From the NCBI GenBank assembly GCA_019155185.1, contig CM032794.1:18367095-18431094 (forward strand): a stretch of 64,000 bases of DNA, given 5' to 3'. Shown piece by piece: positions 11,340 through 23,435 of the stretch (position 1 is the stretch's first letter; each line of letters starts with the position of its first letter). Source of the DNA: Beaufortia kweichowensis. Lineage: Eukaryota; Chordata; Actinopteri; Cypriniformes; Gastromyzontidae. The notes beneath the pieces were generated by a model. The model had not been told where the DNA came from. It ran no database searches and saw only the letters and a program-made list of their open reading frames with translations. A program made the position numbers and the translations under genes.

Positions 11340-12247
11340 AGAAAAAGAATAATAATAATAAATATAGCTGCAAGCAGCAATAATGGGGTCTAGCCCACCA
11401 AAGTCCAATAGTACAAAATAATATGTAGACATCTGAAATGAGTTTGTGACAAGCAGTTATAAAACATGATTGAAAAGCATTACAAACAGTATTAAATTGA
11501 TTTTAACTTTTGACCAGTAGGTGGCACTGTGACCATATTAGAAGGCCATCATGATGTGTTTATGATGACATCTGCCAAGTTTCATTCACAAAAGTTTGAT
11601 GAAGTTATTGCTTCAAATTCATTTTGCATGCATGCCATTAAAATCATGAAAAAGTTGTATGAAAACAGTGTTGTCAATCAACACGAATACAATAATTTTT
11701 GTCCTGAATGCCTCTCAATAAAACATACCAAGTTGCGTGCAAACTGGATAAAAGCTGAAGGAGGAGTTTGAAAAGTAGGTTTTTAATATGACTACCACAA
11801 ACAGGAAGTAGGTTCACCTATGAGAGATTTGTAGGACTCAATATGTGCCTGCAAACAGAAATGTATGACTTAAATATGGCAATTTTTCCTATGTTATAAG
11901 CATTTTTGTAAATTTCATTATATCTTTTGACCACAATACTACAAGTTATATTTTTTTTTAGCATTTTTGTTTGCAACTCTTAACCAGTAGGTGGCACTGT
12001 AACAAAACTACACATACCTTCAAGTTTAGACTGTAATGGTATATACAAAGTTTGGTGTCATACACGATTGTTTGGCAGAGATATAGCCTAAAAACCATTT
12101 TGGCGTGCTTGGAGCGAAATTTGATGACACTGTATACGAGAACGGATTAATCAATCAACATGAATTCCATAACTTTTTGTCAGTTCTGAATCTAAGTGGT
12201 GTACATGCCAAGTTTCATGCATTTTTACTGAAAACTGTAGTAAAAAT
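11340..12247 (+). repeat. Dispersed repeat with GTAGGTGGCACTGTG modules
   Basis: The repeat includes AAATATAGCTGCAAGCAGCAA, AGTAGGTGGCACTGTGAC (twice), CCAAGTTTCAT and a CATTTTGGCGTGCT-type block. The same modules continue at 13218-15395 and 17040-17400. This is a large cyprinid-type dispersed repeat, probably non-autonomous; its class cannot be fixed from here. It is interrupted by the Tc1 element and by the 1.5-kb LTR-like element. Confidence 0.6.
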
Positions 12248-12249
12248 TA

Positions 12250-13215
12250 CAAACCCGATTCCAAAAAAGTTGGGACACTGTACAAATTGTGAATAAAAAC
12301 AGAATGCAATGATGTGGAAGTTTCAAATTTCAATATTTTATTCAGAATACAACATAGATGACATATCAAATGTTTAAACTGAGAAAATGTATAATTTTAA
12401 GGGAAAAATAAGTTGATTTTAAATTTCATGGCATCAACACATCAAGTTTAGGAATAGGAATGTTGTCCCATTCTTGTCTAATACAGGCTTCTAGTTGCTT
12501 AACTGTCTTAGGTCTTCTTTATCACATTTTCCTCTTTATGATGTGCCATATGTTTTCTATGGGTGAAAGATCTGGACTGCAGGCTGGCCATTTCAGTACT
12601 CGGATCCTTCTTCTACGCAGCCATGATGTTGTAACTGATGCAGTATGTGGTCTGACATTGTCATGTTGGAAAATGCAAGGTCTTCCCTGAAAGAGACGAC
12701 GTCTGGATGGGAGCATATGTTGTTCAAGAACTTGGATATACCTTTCAGCATTGATGGTGCCTTTCCAGATGTGTAAGCTGCCCATGCCACACGCACTCAT
12801 GCAACCCCATACCATCAAAGATGCAGGCTTCTGAACTGAGCGCTGATAACAACTTGGGTTGTCCTTGTCCTCTTTAGTCCGGATGACCTGTCCCAGTTTT
12901 CCAAAAAGAACTTCAAATTTTGATTCGTCTGACCACAGAACAGTTTTCCACTTTGCCACAGTCCATTTTAAATGAGCCTTGGCCCTGCGCTTCTGGATCA
13001 TGTTTAGATATGGCTTCTTTTTTACCTGTCCCAACTTTTTTGGAATGTGTATTTGGAATTTGGCATGACATTTCAAAATGTCTCACTTTCAACATTTGAT
13101 ATGTTATCTATATTCTATTGTGAATAAAATATAAGTTTATGAGATTTGTAAATTATTGCATTCCTTTTTTATTCACAATTTGTACAGTGTCCCAACTTTT
13201 TTGGAATCGGGTTTG
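12250..13215 (-). mobile_element. Tc1/mariner element, internally deleted copy
   Basis: Terminal inverted repeats beginning CAAACCCGATTCCAAAAAAG and ending with its reverse complement at 13215 are flanked by TA on both sides (12248-12249 and 13216-13217). The element is 966 bp, against 1573 bp for the sister copy at 54401-55973. Two internal deletions are visible. One is near 12435-12440, losing ~130 bp. The other is near 13022, losing the whole N-terminal DNA-binding half of the transposase. Confidence 0.9.
12522..13022 (-). pseudogene. Tc1-like transposase, truncated
   Basis: The minus-strand frame holds the catalytic part of a Tc1-family DDE transposase. First Asp is in LWSDESKF, second in FQHDNVRPHT, and the final acidic residue in CSPDLSPIENIW, followed by IIKRKM. 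Transposases of this family cut and paste DNA at TA sites. The N-terminal paired-like helix-turn-helix domains are missing, so this copy cannot bind its ends. Codons upstream of 13022 are read-through into flanking element sequence. Confidence 0.85.
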
Positions 13216-13217
13216 TA

Positions 13218-15109
13218 GTAATTTAGTAGTAATTCAAATTCAAAATGGCCGACGCCCAAAATTGACCTAACATGCCTCAAGAATCTAACAAGACCAATAT
13301 TATAATTTTACATGAAAGCATTCAAAAGAATAAGCGAAAATAGCCATTTTTCATATTTTCAAACAACTAGGTGGCATGATGATGAAGTTTCATGTCAATA
13401 CACCAAAGCATTGCGAAGATATAGCCTTTCATCCATTTTGGCGTGTTCGCCATCAAATTTGTTAACGGCGTATACAAGAACGGAACTTTTTGTCAGCACA
13501 GTATCTACATGTTATATACCAAGTTTGTGCATTTTGGATGAAAACTGTAGGAGTAGTTTAAAAAAGAAAATTTCAAAATGGCGGGAAAATTAGTCGATTC
13601 GATTTGAGCCAGGGAATTAGAGGAAAAGGGAACTTTGTTTCTAGCCCTTATGTTTCAAAAGTTATAAACATAAATGTAAGTCAAAGTTTGAACTAGTGGT
13701 GGCACTAGAGAATTTGAGCTACAGACTCCAAATTAGCCATGTTGATAGTTCATACTGTCCTCTAACTGTGTGCAAATCTTTACAACTTTCCTATGTACGG
13801 TTCTATGGGCTGCCATAGACTTTCATGGTGGAAGAATAATAATAATAAATATAGCCGCAAAGCAGCAATTCCGGGGTCAAACCCACCAAAGCTGGAAAAG
13901 GAAAAATGTATGGAAATCTGTACTGATGTTCTTTAAGAGAAGTTTAAAAACATACTGTAGGTTCAGATGTATAGGTGAAAATAAACTCAAAGGAAAAACT
14001 TTGTAAATGACCAACATGTTACAGTTTTACAGGTCATTCCCAGAAAAACAAATAAAAAACAATAAAAAAGAAACACATTTTGCACCATCTGTGCCTAAAC
14101 TAACATTTTCACTCTGGGAATGTGCAGGACCGATTTGAATCACCAAGCTTAGACCAATGTGTTTACCACATGTTTAGTGATCATGAGAAGAGCCCTTAAG
14201 AAAAAAAGAGCACACAGCAGCATTTGTTTCCTTGTTAACAAATTAACATGCAAAGTTAAATTAATTGCTTTCACAGGTTTTCACAAGCCAAATTTCATAC
14301 AACCCTGAACAGTTTTCTAGGAGGAGTTCGGAAAAGTACATTTTCAATAAAATTCAATATGGACCGGAAAGTATGATGCAAAATTTGATATTGCAGGATT
14401 CGACAGGAGCTAGTGAATCCAATGATGTCATTCTTGTGACAATTTGTAAAATATTTTGAATGTTATAAGCATTTTTTTTATTTAAATCTTTTGTCCGCTA
14501 GGGTGTGCTGAACTAAAACCTAATTGGTATTATTAATGTTATTAATGTTGATTAATAATACCAAATTTTGTAACGATACATATTAGCGTTCATAAAATAT
14601 GTCAAATTATTACAAATTTCAAAATGGACGGCACCCAACATGGCCAACTGAGGAAAATTTGGTATCATTTGCATGCCACATGAAACCTAACGAGACCACT
14701 ATCGTGATTTTAGATGAAAGTGTTCAAGAGTTTTAAGCAAAAATAGTCATTTTTTGTATGTGGCGCTGTGCCGAAACTGTACAGGTCACCTCACATCATG
14801 ACTGAGATAATATATACCAAGTATTGTGTCAATACACCAAAGCATTGCAAGGATACATACCTTTGATTCATTTTGGTGCTTTTCTTCAAATTCTTTAACA
14901 TGCTGTATGAGAACAGTTGGTGTAACAAAAGTCTTTTGATAACTTTTTGTCGAGAGTGTAAGCTACTAGATACCAAGTTGCATTCACATCGGACAAAAAC
15001 TGTACGAGGACGAGTTCGAAAAAGTATTTTTTTATTAATTCATAATGGCGGGAAAATTAAATGACGTCATGTAACGTCACATGGTGCCATGGAATCAGAA
15101 TGAGATGGA

Positions 15110-15166
<57 letters not shown>

Positions 15167-15395
15167 AGTTTTGTGGCTAGCCCTTATGGTTCAAAAGTTA
15201 TGGCCATAAACATAAATTCAATTTTGAGAGCTATAGAGTTTGACTTAGAGACTCTAAGAGACCATATGAGAACATATGAGAATGTCCTCTATCAATTTGC
15301 TAACTTTGCTAATTTAATAACTTTCCTATATACGGTTCTATGGGCTGCCAGAAGAATAAGAATAAGAACAAAATTGCAGAAAAACTGAAAACATA
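13218..15395 (+). repeat. Continuation of GTAGGTGGCACTGTG repeat
   Basis: Modules of the repeat at 11340 continue here. They include AAATATAGCCGCAAAGCAGCAA near 13847, repeated CTTTCCTATGTACGGTTCTATGGGCTGCC-type blocks (near 13788 and 15324), ATTTTGGCG, and AATGGCGGGAAAATTA (13577 and 15044). Units follow one another with about 1 kb periodicity. An AT dinucleotide run sits at 15113-15162. Only short meaningless frames are present. Confidence 0.55.
15113..15162. repeat. (AT)n microsatellite
   Basis: About 50 bases of uninterrupted AT dinucleotide. Confidence 0.95.
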
Positions 15396-15512
15396 TGAGA
15401 AAATGCCAGATTTAACAGAGATGTTTCTTTCTACAATTTTAATTAATTAATGATATATATTATATTACGTGACATTTCCCACACATCTCTTAAGTACCTT
15501 CATGGAATATGT

Positions 15513-17031
15513 TGTAGCGATTCTGTGGGGATGGTGTTATTTAAACACTCTCCAGCATCTCTACTAGTTCACTATAACTAGTAGAGATGCTGGAGAGTGT
15601 TTAAAAAACTAAGACGGTGTTATTTAAAACACGGTTCAGTTTCAGGTTATAATTACTTGTGGCTCAAATGGAAATACTTACAGATAAAGATTATTAACTA
15701 TATGTATTTTGTAGCATTACCTGGTGCAATAAACGCGTTATTCTTCTGGCCTTGATTAACAACGGTCCATGCCCAATACAGTAATACATACAGAGCCGGT
15801 AACAGTATCGCACAGTTTAAGGGATGTGTTATGAGCATTAAGCAGAGACAATCATGAGTGAATACAAATGAATATTTATTGACTAAGCTACGGAAATATG
15901 ATATCGATTAACTAACACAAAACACATACACATTCACATTCATACAAGATAAAGCATAGAAAAATTTGAGTAAAGAGTAAAGAATGGCATATTAAATCAG
16001 CAGGACACAACCACCGGGTTTTTCTCTAACAAAAAGTTCACCTTGGTAGCCAAGGGGCAGTTGCTTAAGCGCTGTTGAATGGTGATACTTGCATTGAACA
16101 GTTAGTTGCGTCGGCAAGAATCCTGGTGCGCGGAGAGAAAGAGAGAGAGAGTGTCCCGGTGGAAGTCCGTTCGGAGAGCGAAGTTTCGCGAGAAGTGTCG
16201 AAGTCTGCCGAAGTAAGATTGCCGGAAAAGCTGTCCTGAAGAAAGGGCAGGTCCCACAAAGTTTTGGAGAGATTCCAAGTTTCTGAGCAAAGAGTTGTCC
16301 GATGCATAGTGGTCTTAAAGGCACAGCTGTCACGCCCATGTCAGGTCTTTTGACCAATGGCAAAAGGACGGTGGTTGCGCGGGAGAAATCTCTTTGTCCT
16401 TCTTTGTGACAAATGATTTACACAGGTACGGTTTATGTCCTGTTTGCACCGAACACATAAACTTATTGTAAATTGAGTATGATGCACGCCATGACTATGT
16501 ACTGTGCATCATTATTTAGGTAATAATTTGTTGATCATTTTGATACCACACACGAGGGAGAAGTGAAGTAAGAACAATAGTTATTCATTCATCTGCCATG
16601 AAATAACAGTTAAACTTCAATGACACTGAAATGCATGCAATAACTATGGCAGGGTATCAAGTGATTATGGAGGAATACACACATAGATATATATATATAT
16701 ATATAGATACAAATTGGGCAGTTTAGTCCTGCTCATCCTAGAGAGTCTCTTTGAGGTCTTTGGAATGTACTTCTCTAGTCCTCTCTGCAAATCTCCAGGG
16801 GGCCTGGAGAATCTCAGGGAGTGGAGCTGGGGTCACCCTCTCTGGGAAGGCCAGAGAGGTACCATAACTGTCCTCCTGAGTTAAGTAACAACCGGCAGGT
16901 CATCACTTAACCCAGACTTTCTGGAGCCAAAAGGGGTTCTGGTGTTGACTCCCCCCCTAGGAATTTGTTGTTTGTTGTAACTTTATGATCCCTTAAAGAA
17001 ATCCATCATTTGGCCCGGCCAAGTCTCTACA
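15513..17031. mobile_element. 1.5-kb LTR-like element, copy 1
   Basis: It begins TGTAGCGATTCTGTGGGGAT, ends AAGTCTCTACA, and is flanked by a 4-bp duplication ATGT (15509-15512 and 17032-17035). The second full copy is at 30734-32221. Ends TG...CA with a 4-bp duplication fit a retroviral-type solo LTR. TGTAG...CTACA with 4 bp would also fit a Ginger-type DNA transposon. Minus-strand frames near 15992-16363 are shared by both copies, but no protein family is recognised. It is inserted in the GTAGGTGGCACTGTG repeat. Confidence 0.75.
15540..15605. repeat. Perfect 30-nt inverted repeat, 6-nt spacer
   Basis: Positions 15540-15569 and 15576-15605 are exact reverse complements, centred on CACTAT. 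The sister element at 30734 has only a single version of this stretch, so the second arm was gained in this copy. Confidence 0.9.
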
Positions 17032-17039
17032 ATGTCTAA

Positions 17040-17400
17040 AAAGTATATGTTAATACAGTAGTAATGGTAGTGATGTTATTTTAAATCCAGTAGTGATTTT
17101 GATAGGTGATGCACACAAAGTTTCAAGTCAATCCCCAAAAGCATGGTGAAGATGGGTAGTTGACAAATAATTATGTGACTGTGTCCCATGGTGTGACAGC
17201 AAAAATGTAAAATTTATTGATGCTGTGTACAAGAACATTTTGATCAATTAAATAGCTTTCAATGATTTTTTTAATGTAATAAAAGCATATTTCATGTCAA
17301 TTGGAAGAAATAGGAGAAGTTTCAAAAAACATTTGTACAAACGGTACATTTGCAAAACATTTTGTAGGGCAGACAGTAACTATGGTAAATATATATAAAT
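17040..17400 (+). repeat. End of GTAGGTGGCACTGTG-type repeat
   Basis: Text such as CAAAGTTTCAAGTCAAT, AAGCATGGTGAAGAT and GTGTACAAGAAC resembles modules at 13218-15395. It is therefore the far side of the repeat split by the 1.5-kb element. Confidence 0.45.
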
Positions 17401-17429
17401 CACATGACAATATGTAGAACTGTCATGTT

Positions 17430-18837
17430 TTCTCACTACATCAGTAAAATTCTCACTGATTTCAATAAAACAACAGCTTTACATGTAAGGTGCATTCACA
17501 TGTTTCATTCTTGTTTTATTCAGAGACAACAGCGCAGTGTCAATTAAATCGCTAGTCACTACCCAGTATCACTACAGTCGCTTGGAAAACTTCTGTAAAT
17601 GTTTTATAAAGATCTGTATCCAATGATCCAGAGTGTAATTTCTGAGGCTTTTTATCCCACTCATAAAGAGCTGCTTAAAACCCTTAAAACTGTTTGCAAA
17701 ACATGATTTCTCACTACATCGGTAAAATACTCACTGATTTTAATAAAAACAACAGCTTTAGATGTAAAGTGCATTTACATGCTTTATTCTTGTTTTATTC
17801 AGAAACAACTGCACAGTGTCAATTAAATCTCTAATTACTACTCAGATTCACACGCTTGGAAAAAATGATTTTTTTTCACAATTCTATGATTCTGTAAATG
17901 TTTTCATACAGACCTGTATCCTCTGGTCCAGAAAAAAAGTTTCTGAATGTTTCTGCTTTGTCTTTTTCAGAGATGCTTAATAGCACTGAAACTGCTTGCA
18001 AAACATAATTTCTCACTACATCAGTAAAAATTCTCTCCAATTTTAATAAAAACAAGAGTTTTCAAATCCAAAATACAAAGTTCCAAAATGCATTCAAGAT
18101 CCAAAAAAGTGCACAGTGTCAATGAAATCGCTAGCCACTACTTTATAGTCATTATAGTCATTATAGCGACATTTTATTCGCTAAGAAAACCTTTTTCCCT
18201 TAGATGGTTTTGTAATTTTTTTCATAAAGAGTTGTATACCATGATCCAGAATGTAATTTCTTAGGCTTTTTTATCCCACTCATCCAGAGCTGATGAAAAA
18301 ACCTTGAAACTACTTGCAAAACGTGTTTTCTCACTACATCAGTAAAACTCTCACTGATTAAAAAAAAAACAGCTTTAGATGTGAAGTCCATTCACATGTT
18401 TCATTCTTGCTTGACAACAGAGCAGTGTCAATTAAATCGCTAGTCCCTACCCAGTATCACTACAGTCGCTTGGAAAGCATGTTTTCTTCACAATTCCATA
18501 ATTCTGTAAATGTTTCATAAAGATCTGTATGCTCCGGTCCAGAAAGAAGTTTCTGAGGGTTTCTGCTTTTTCTTTTTTTTAGAGCTGTTTAATAGCACTG
18601 AAACTGCTTGCAAAACATGTTTTATCACTACATCAATAATATACTCAATAATTTCAATAAACACAACAGCATTACATGCTTAATGAATTCACATCTACAT
18701 TCTTGTTTTTCTTTAGACAACAGCACAGTGTCAATGAAATCGTTAGTCACTTTCATTATTGTTGCTTAGAAAACATGTTTTCTTTACAATTCAAAAATTC
18801 TGTAAAGGTTTTCATAAAGATCTGTGTCCTATGATCC
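17430..18837 (+). repeat. Tandem satellite, array C
   Basis: Five consecutive units start with TTTCTCACTACATC near 17433, 17708, 18010, 18327 and 18620 (last one TTTATCACTACATC). That is a spacing of about 275-317 bases. Block order is as in array A. The array is interrupted at 18838 by a solo LTR and resumes at 19306. Confidence 0.85.
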
Positions 18838-19305
18838 TGTCACGGAGCCAACTGCTCAACCCTCAGCATCAGATACCTTCACTCCTGTCACCCGTTCACG
18901 ATCTCCGGAATTCTAGAAACTTTATTTCCCATCATGCCTGTCACCTTCACATCCGCCATCTTTTATGACTCTCACCTGCCGCTCATCAACCCGGACATTA
19001 TTTAAGTCCTGCCTTGTTTTGTGTGTTGTCAGGTCTTGTTAATACATTGTTGTGGTTTCTGTGACGTTTGCGTGATCGCCAACCTGTGGATGTGGTTTGT
19101 TCTTGGTTTTGCCTTTCACCTTGTGGATTACCTTGCACTTTGGATTACTGGTTTTTGTGGATCACTTACCTGTTTGCCTGTGTTTTTGTGGATGCCTTTT
19201 TGTTACCTGAATTACTCACCTGTCTTGTCTTTGGGAATTTGTTCAGTAAATCATCTCATTTAACCTCATCTTGTGTCAGTCTCCTCCATTTCATAAGGGG
19301 TAAAA
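18838..19305 (+). mobile_element. Solo LTR inserted in satellite, 468 bp
   Basis: It starts TGTCACGGAGCC and is flanked by GATCC on both sides (18833-18837 and 19306-19310). The uninterrupted satellite reads ATGATCCAGAGTG near 17617, which confirms the empty site and the 5-bp duplication. Internal GACATTATTTAAGTCC is a TATA-like region. The 3' end as deduced (GGGTAAAA) lacks the usual CA, so the terminal bases may have mutated. Confidence 0.75.
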
Positions 19306-19405
19306 GATCCAGAGTGTCATTACAGAGGCTTTTTATCCCACTCGTACAGAGCTGCTTAAAACCCTTGAAATTGCTTGCAAAACATGATTTCTCACTAAGT
19401 CAATG
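19306..19405 (+). repeat. Satellite unit remnant after solo LTR
   Basis: Satellite sequence (CCAGAGTGTCATTACAGAGGC, TTTTTATCCCACTCGTACAGAG, TTGCTTGCAAAACATGATTT) resumes exactly at the target duplication of the preceding LTR. Confidence 0.85.
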
Positions 19406-19406
19406 G

Positions 19407-20140
19407 TCAGGGATTTTAAAAAACTCCTTAAGGGAGGAAAAAACCTGACGTGACTTGTTACAGTTGCAATCCGTAGCACGTGTAATGCGTAATAGAGGAC
19501 ACAAAGTGCCATTGATCGCATCAAAAACTCACTTTAGTTACAGGACACAGAATAGTTGCTAATTAAGAGAAGTGAATAAGTAAAATGAGGTGGAAAAAGT
19601 GGTAATTTTAGGTTTAATGTAACAGAGCTGTGGGTGCAAGGAAGTGGCCGGTTGTCTTGGGCAGTCATCCACTGAGCATCACCAGGATGGGCATCAAGTG
19701 GGGTGAGACTGTTATGAGCAGTGTAGTGCCAGCTGGAACTTAAAATGTATTTGTCTGGATCCCTTGGAGAGGAGAGATAGGGAGAGAGGAAGGGAGAGAA
19801 GGAGACAAAACAGACTAACATTAGCGTAGCGGCTGTTCACATGTAATGTTAAAGCCATAAGTAAAATTGGTGTATGTGTGCTTGGTTCTGGTTAAGCAAC
19901 TATTGCAGCCTAAGTGAGTTAGGATCTGAATTGGGTGAATGCATGGCTAAAGAGATGAGTCTTTAGTTTAGATTTAAACTGCTCGAGTGTGTCTGAGTCC
20001 CGGACATTGCTGGTGTAAGGATGGTTCAAACTACAGTGGTTCAAGCTGTAGGAACACCTAAATGACTTAAGAAATGTTAACAGCAAGATGGTATAAAACT
20101 GGGTACCAAACTGTAATGAAGGTGTCAAACCGTAAGGGTT
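19407..20140 (-). mobile_element. LINE 3'-end fragment
   Basis: The minus strand ends an ORF2-like frame with SNVRDSDTLEQFKSKLKTHL (about 20020-19950), typical of the extreme C-terminus of fish LINE reverse-transcriptase proteins. It then runs into a 3' UTR whose sequence (GATGCGATCAATGGCA, GGATTGCAACT, ATGTCAGG-type) matches the plus-strand LINE tails at 29190-29478 and 51135-51455. The last ~100 bases of the tail are missing here. Confidence 0.6.
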
Positions 20141-20790
20141 CCTCTGCTACTTATACCAACGACGGAAGTAAACGCAGTTATTAAATAAAATAGCTAAATA
20201 TGTGGGAGAGCATTACTATAATGTGACTATGTGTTGTATTGCTATAGGTAGCGTCTAGATATTAACATTAAATCCAAACTAGTTTGTAGATTTGTAAGGT
20301 TTAATGACAGTTCTAACTTAAGATTACAATAGAAAATAGTTACACTACAAATGCATGAAATGGTAAATGATACAATTACAAGTACAATTAACTGTGTCTA
20401 AAATGTATGAGATATTACCTGGGCAAAAGAGAAAAGAAGATAGAGAAAGGAGGGAAAGTGTAAGAAAGTGTTGTGCAGAGCTCAAGGAGCACAGTCCCCA
20501 GGAAAAGAAGAGAGAAAAAGACCCAGAGTATTTCTTACATTTCCATTTTATCCTTTCCTTGACCATGTGACTAATCCCAACCTGATTCATTCAAACTGAC
20601 CAATCAGAAGACCACCTTTAACCCCCACTGTACTGTATAAACATCTGAGGGCAATAGCCACAGATCACTATCAGCACCCCTGTGAGCTTAGGAATGCAAA
20701 TAGTACCTTTTGACAAAGAAATGGGGGTTGTGACAGAAATAAATTTCTGTTAATAACATAAATAAATTCCTGATAATTTCCAATCCTACA
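20123..20790 (-). mobile_element. Candidate 3' LTR of gag-only retroelement
   Basis: Read on the minus strand, the segment starts TGTAGGATTGG at 20790 and plausibly ends ACGGTTTGACA at 20123. Between lie GATTGGTCAG (CCAAT-type), GTTTATACAGTACAG (TATA-like) and CCCAGGTAATATC (splice-donor-like). A purine tract, AAGGGGGGAAAT (about 20792-20803), stands directly before its start, as a polypurine tract does before a 3' LTR. Its first 60 bases recur at 23376-23435. The downstream end is my estimate. Confidence 0.45.
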
Positions 20791-21339
20791 ATTTCCCCCC
20801 TTGGCACCGTGGGCCACATGAAAGGAGATCCATGGTGACATAGTCCATAAAAATATGCTTTCAGTAATCTTCAGACTTCTGGTCCAAACTTGTTGCTGGT
20901 TAGTCTTGAAGACTTTGCTCTCCTTTCAGTTTCAAAAGAAAACTTGAAAGCTCTTACAATATTTTGGAAACATTTTAAAAACTCAACAAATGTAAGTTTT
21001 AAATAGCCCCCTTTGTCAGCAGGAGCAATAACAAATAACAATATATTCAGTGTAACCAAATACAAATGATTCCATGAGAATTAATGTCCAAGATAAATTG
21101 TTATTGTAAATGAAATAGACAAAATTCAAACATAAAACATGATAGTTACATTGTTTTACATAAAGAGCACATCATATGCCAATAAAATTATCGTACATAG
21201 AACTCTTATTTGATACTTCAATTATGGTGAGACGGGATTCAATAGAAGTTTCAAAGAACTTTTAAAAGAAACAAAAAACAAAACAAAACAAATGTTTAAC
21301 ATCAGACACTATGGAATAATAATGTCTAAATTGTTGGGT

Positions 21340-22060
21340 AGTGAGTAAAGGGAAATTGTATTCATCATGTTTTAACTTTCCTTTACAGAGTTTGACATTA
21401 ATCATTTGTCTTTACAGAGTTCAACATTAATCATTATTTAACTCTGATATATTCTTGTGTTTTAATAACCATTATTTACTCTCATATATTTTGGTGTTGA
21501 TATTAATCATTATAATAACATTAATCAATAAAACAACATTAATCACTATTTGCTCGTATATATATATTCATAGTCTTATGTGCTTGGCAGTGGAAATTTA
21601 CCAAGGAGAGAGAAGGACCGGTATAACCATATATGAAATGCGCTATCTTAGGTCAAAGTGCCCTAAGCACTCCGAATATGTCTTTTGCCCTTTACAAAAT
21701 GTTGTTTGTGCAGACTATTATCTATATTCTTTGCAGACCTAGCAGGAAAGCTGGAGATAACCATGACCAAATTCGGGAAAAAGGTGCCAACAAGTCTGAG
21801 TTGCTGGCCTTGGCAGCGGTCCACGACCATCAAAGAAGAAGACTTTAAATACTGAAAGTTTTAGGGAAAGAGGGTCACTTGGTCGTATTGCTCGATTGGT
21901 GAACTCCTAGGATTATATAACTAGGGACAGAATTCTGCATATTTTCTTCAAGTGTGATTTTCTTCAATATATATTTTGATTGTTAAAATAAATCATTTTA
22001 AAGATATTTTTTGAGTCTTCATTCCTGGATAAACGAACACGCGGACTTGAAGGATTAATT
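21340..22060 (+). repeat. LTR-like repeat related to 4575-4960
   Basis: It shares blocks with 4575-4960 and extends further. The extension holds a TATA-like GATTATATAACTAG near 21912, AATAAATC near 21990, then TTTTTTGAGTCTTCATTCC. This order (TATA box, ~80 bases, poly(A) signal) is that of an LTR U3-R-U5. No paired copy bounds it here. Bases 22061-22734 show no gene. Confidence 0.45.
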
Positions 22061-22734
22061 GCCAAGTCCAACATGAGGCAAATGGTGTTGGCTATGTGTC
22101 TAAGTTTAGGTGTGGCTATGTGTGAATGTAACCATGCCCCAAACAAAGGTGAGGAAGTCAAACTTGTGATGTAAATTTAGTCATGTTGTTACAACAGGGA
22201 GCCAGTATCTTAATATGAGTATGGGTTTTTATCTAGCTCAAGATCTTTTCACACACCAGTGTTTTCTGTTAGGGAGCATGGCAAAAGTGCTACTAGATCC
22301 TGTTCTGAGGAAAACATTTTCATTAATGCAATTATAACACACTGTGGCATTTTTGTGCTCCTCTGAAAGGTCTGACTGCTGCTATACTGGAAATAGCAGA
22401 GCGTACCACTCAGGAGTCAAATCTTTCAACATAGAAACACATACAACTTCAAACCGCAACACAATTTCAAGAGAAACATCTATTCTTACTAATACATGAC
22501 ATCTGGTCTAGAATACATGTAGCTTCAACAACCTCTCACCTAAATGTTTAATCTAACACTTACAGTGGAAACAGACAAGTATCTTAAGAATAAACTTCAT
22601 TAGCCTATGTGTACATGTAGTATCACAAACAACTATCATAATTTGTGTTCTATGGAAACAGCAATACATTTAGTACAATTACAAATCAGAAAAATGTAAA
22701 CAGAATCATTGCATAAATGATGTTATAAACATTG

Positions 22735-23340
22735 CTATTGGGATGCTAAGCCACTAGCAAGTGAGGTTAATAATTGGAGGCCTTGCATGAACAATGCAGT
22801 TAACTCAGTAAGAATTTGTCCTGCAAATAATTTATGTTTATTTGACTGCTTACTTTTGCCCTTAGAAAATGATTTCCTACGTATCATATAATAAGGTGGA
22901 GGTCTACCCCTGCCCAGTAACCAGCATTTTTCCACTGTATGGCCTATTTTATGATGAGAACTACAAAGCCTGTTCACTTTACCACCGGGTTGATTGCTAA
23001 GTTCTACTGGAGCTTCAAGAGATCTCTGACTCTCTAATGCTTCTTTTACACCATGCGGTTCTGCTCCTTCATGATGCTGCATCACCTTGATGACCGAAAT
23101 GGGAATACTTTTCTGGGTTCTAGCACATGCTTTCTCCATATTGCAAGTAGCAACTTTTTTGGTCCCATCGCTGTTAAGCATTTGGGAAGACATGATCTCT
23201 TGCATAGACTGAACAATGTCTTTGTATTTTTCACACTGTTTAGCCAAGGCTGGCTGCTCAGATAAAAGTTTATCTAACTGAGACTGAAGATCCTGGATCT
23301 TTGCCTCAGCCTTTTGAGCTTCAGAATCTTTGACACTCAA
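22735..23340 (-). pseudogene. Gag-like protein with CHHC zinc knuckle
   Basis: A 201-codon open frame on the minus strand begins at a TTG codon after non-coding sequence, so the real N-terminus is absent or elsewhere. Residues about 5-50 are predicted coiled coil (QKAEAKIQDLQSQLDKLL). Near residue 128 is CSSHHKIGHTVEKC, spaced C-X2-H-X4-H-X4-C, where retroviral gag knuckles have C-X2-C-X4-H-X4-C. A basic stretch (RRKSFSKGKSKQSNKHK) follows. These features suggest the nucleocapsid part of an LTR-retroelement gag. No protease, reverse transcriptase or integrase follows in the 1.9 kb down to the polypurine tract near 20795. Confidence 0.5.
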
Positions 23341-23375
23341 AGAGACTACACATTTGTTAAGGACTAAAAATAAAT

Positions 23376-23435
23376 TGACAGAAATAAAATTTTGTTAATA
23401 ACATAAATAAATTCCTGTTAATTTCCAATCCTACA
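23376..23435 (-). repeat. 60-bp terminal direct repeat (partial 5' LTR)
   Basis: It differs from 20731-20790 at only about three positions. On the minus strand it starts TGTAGGATTGG and ends CTGTCA. It marks the upstream edge of the gag-only element, and the rest of the expected LTR is missing. Confidence 0.7.
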
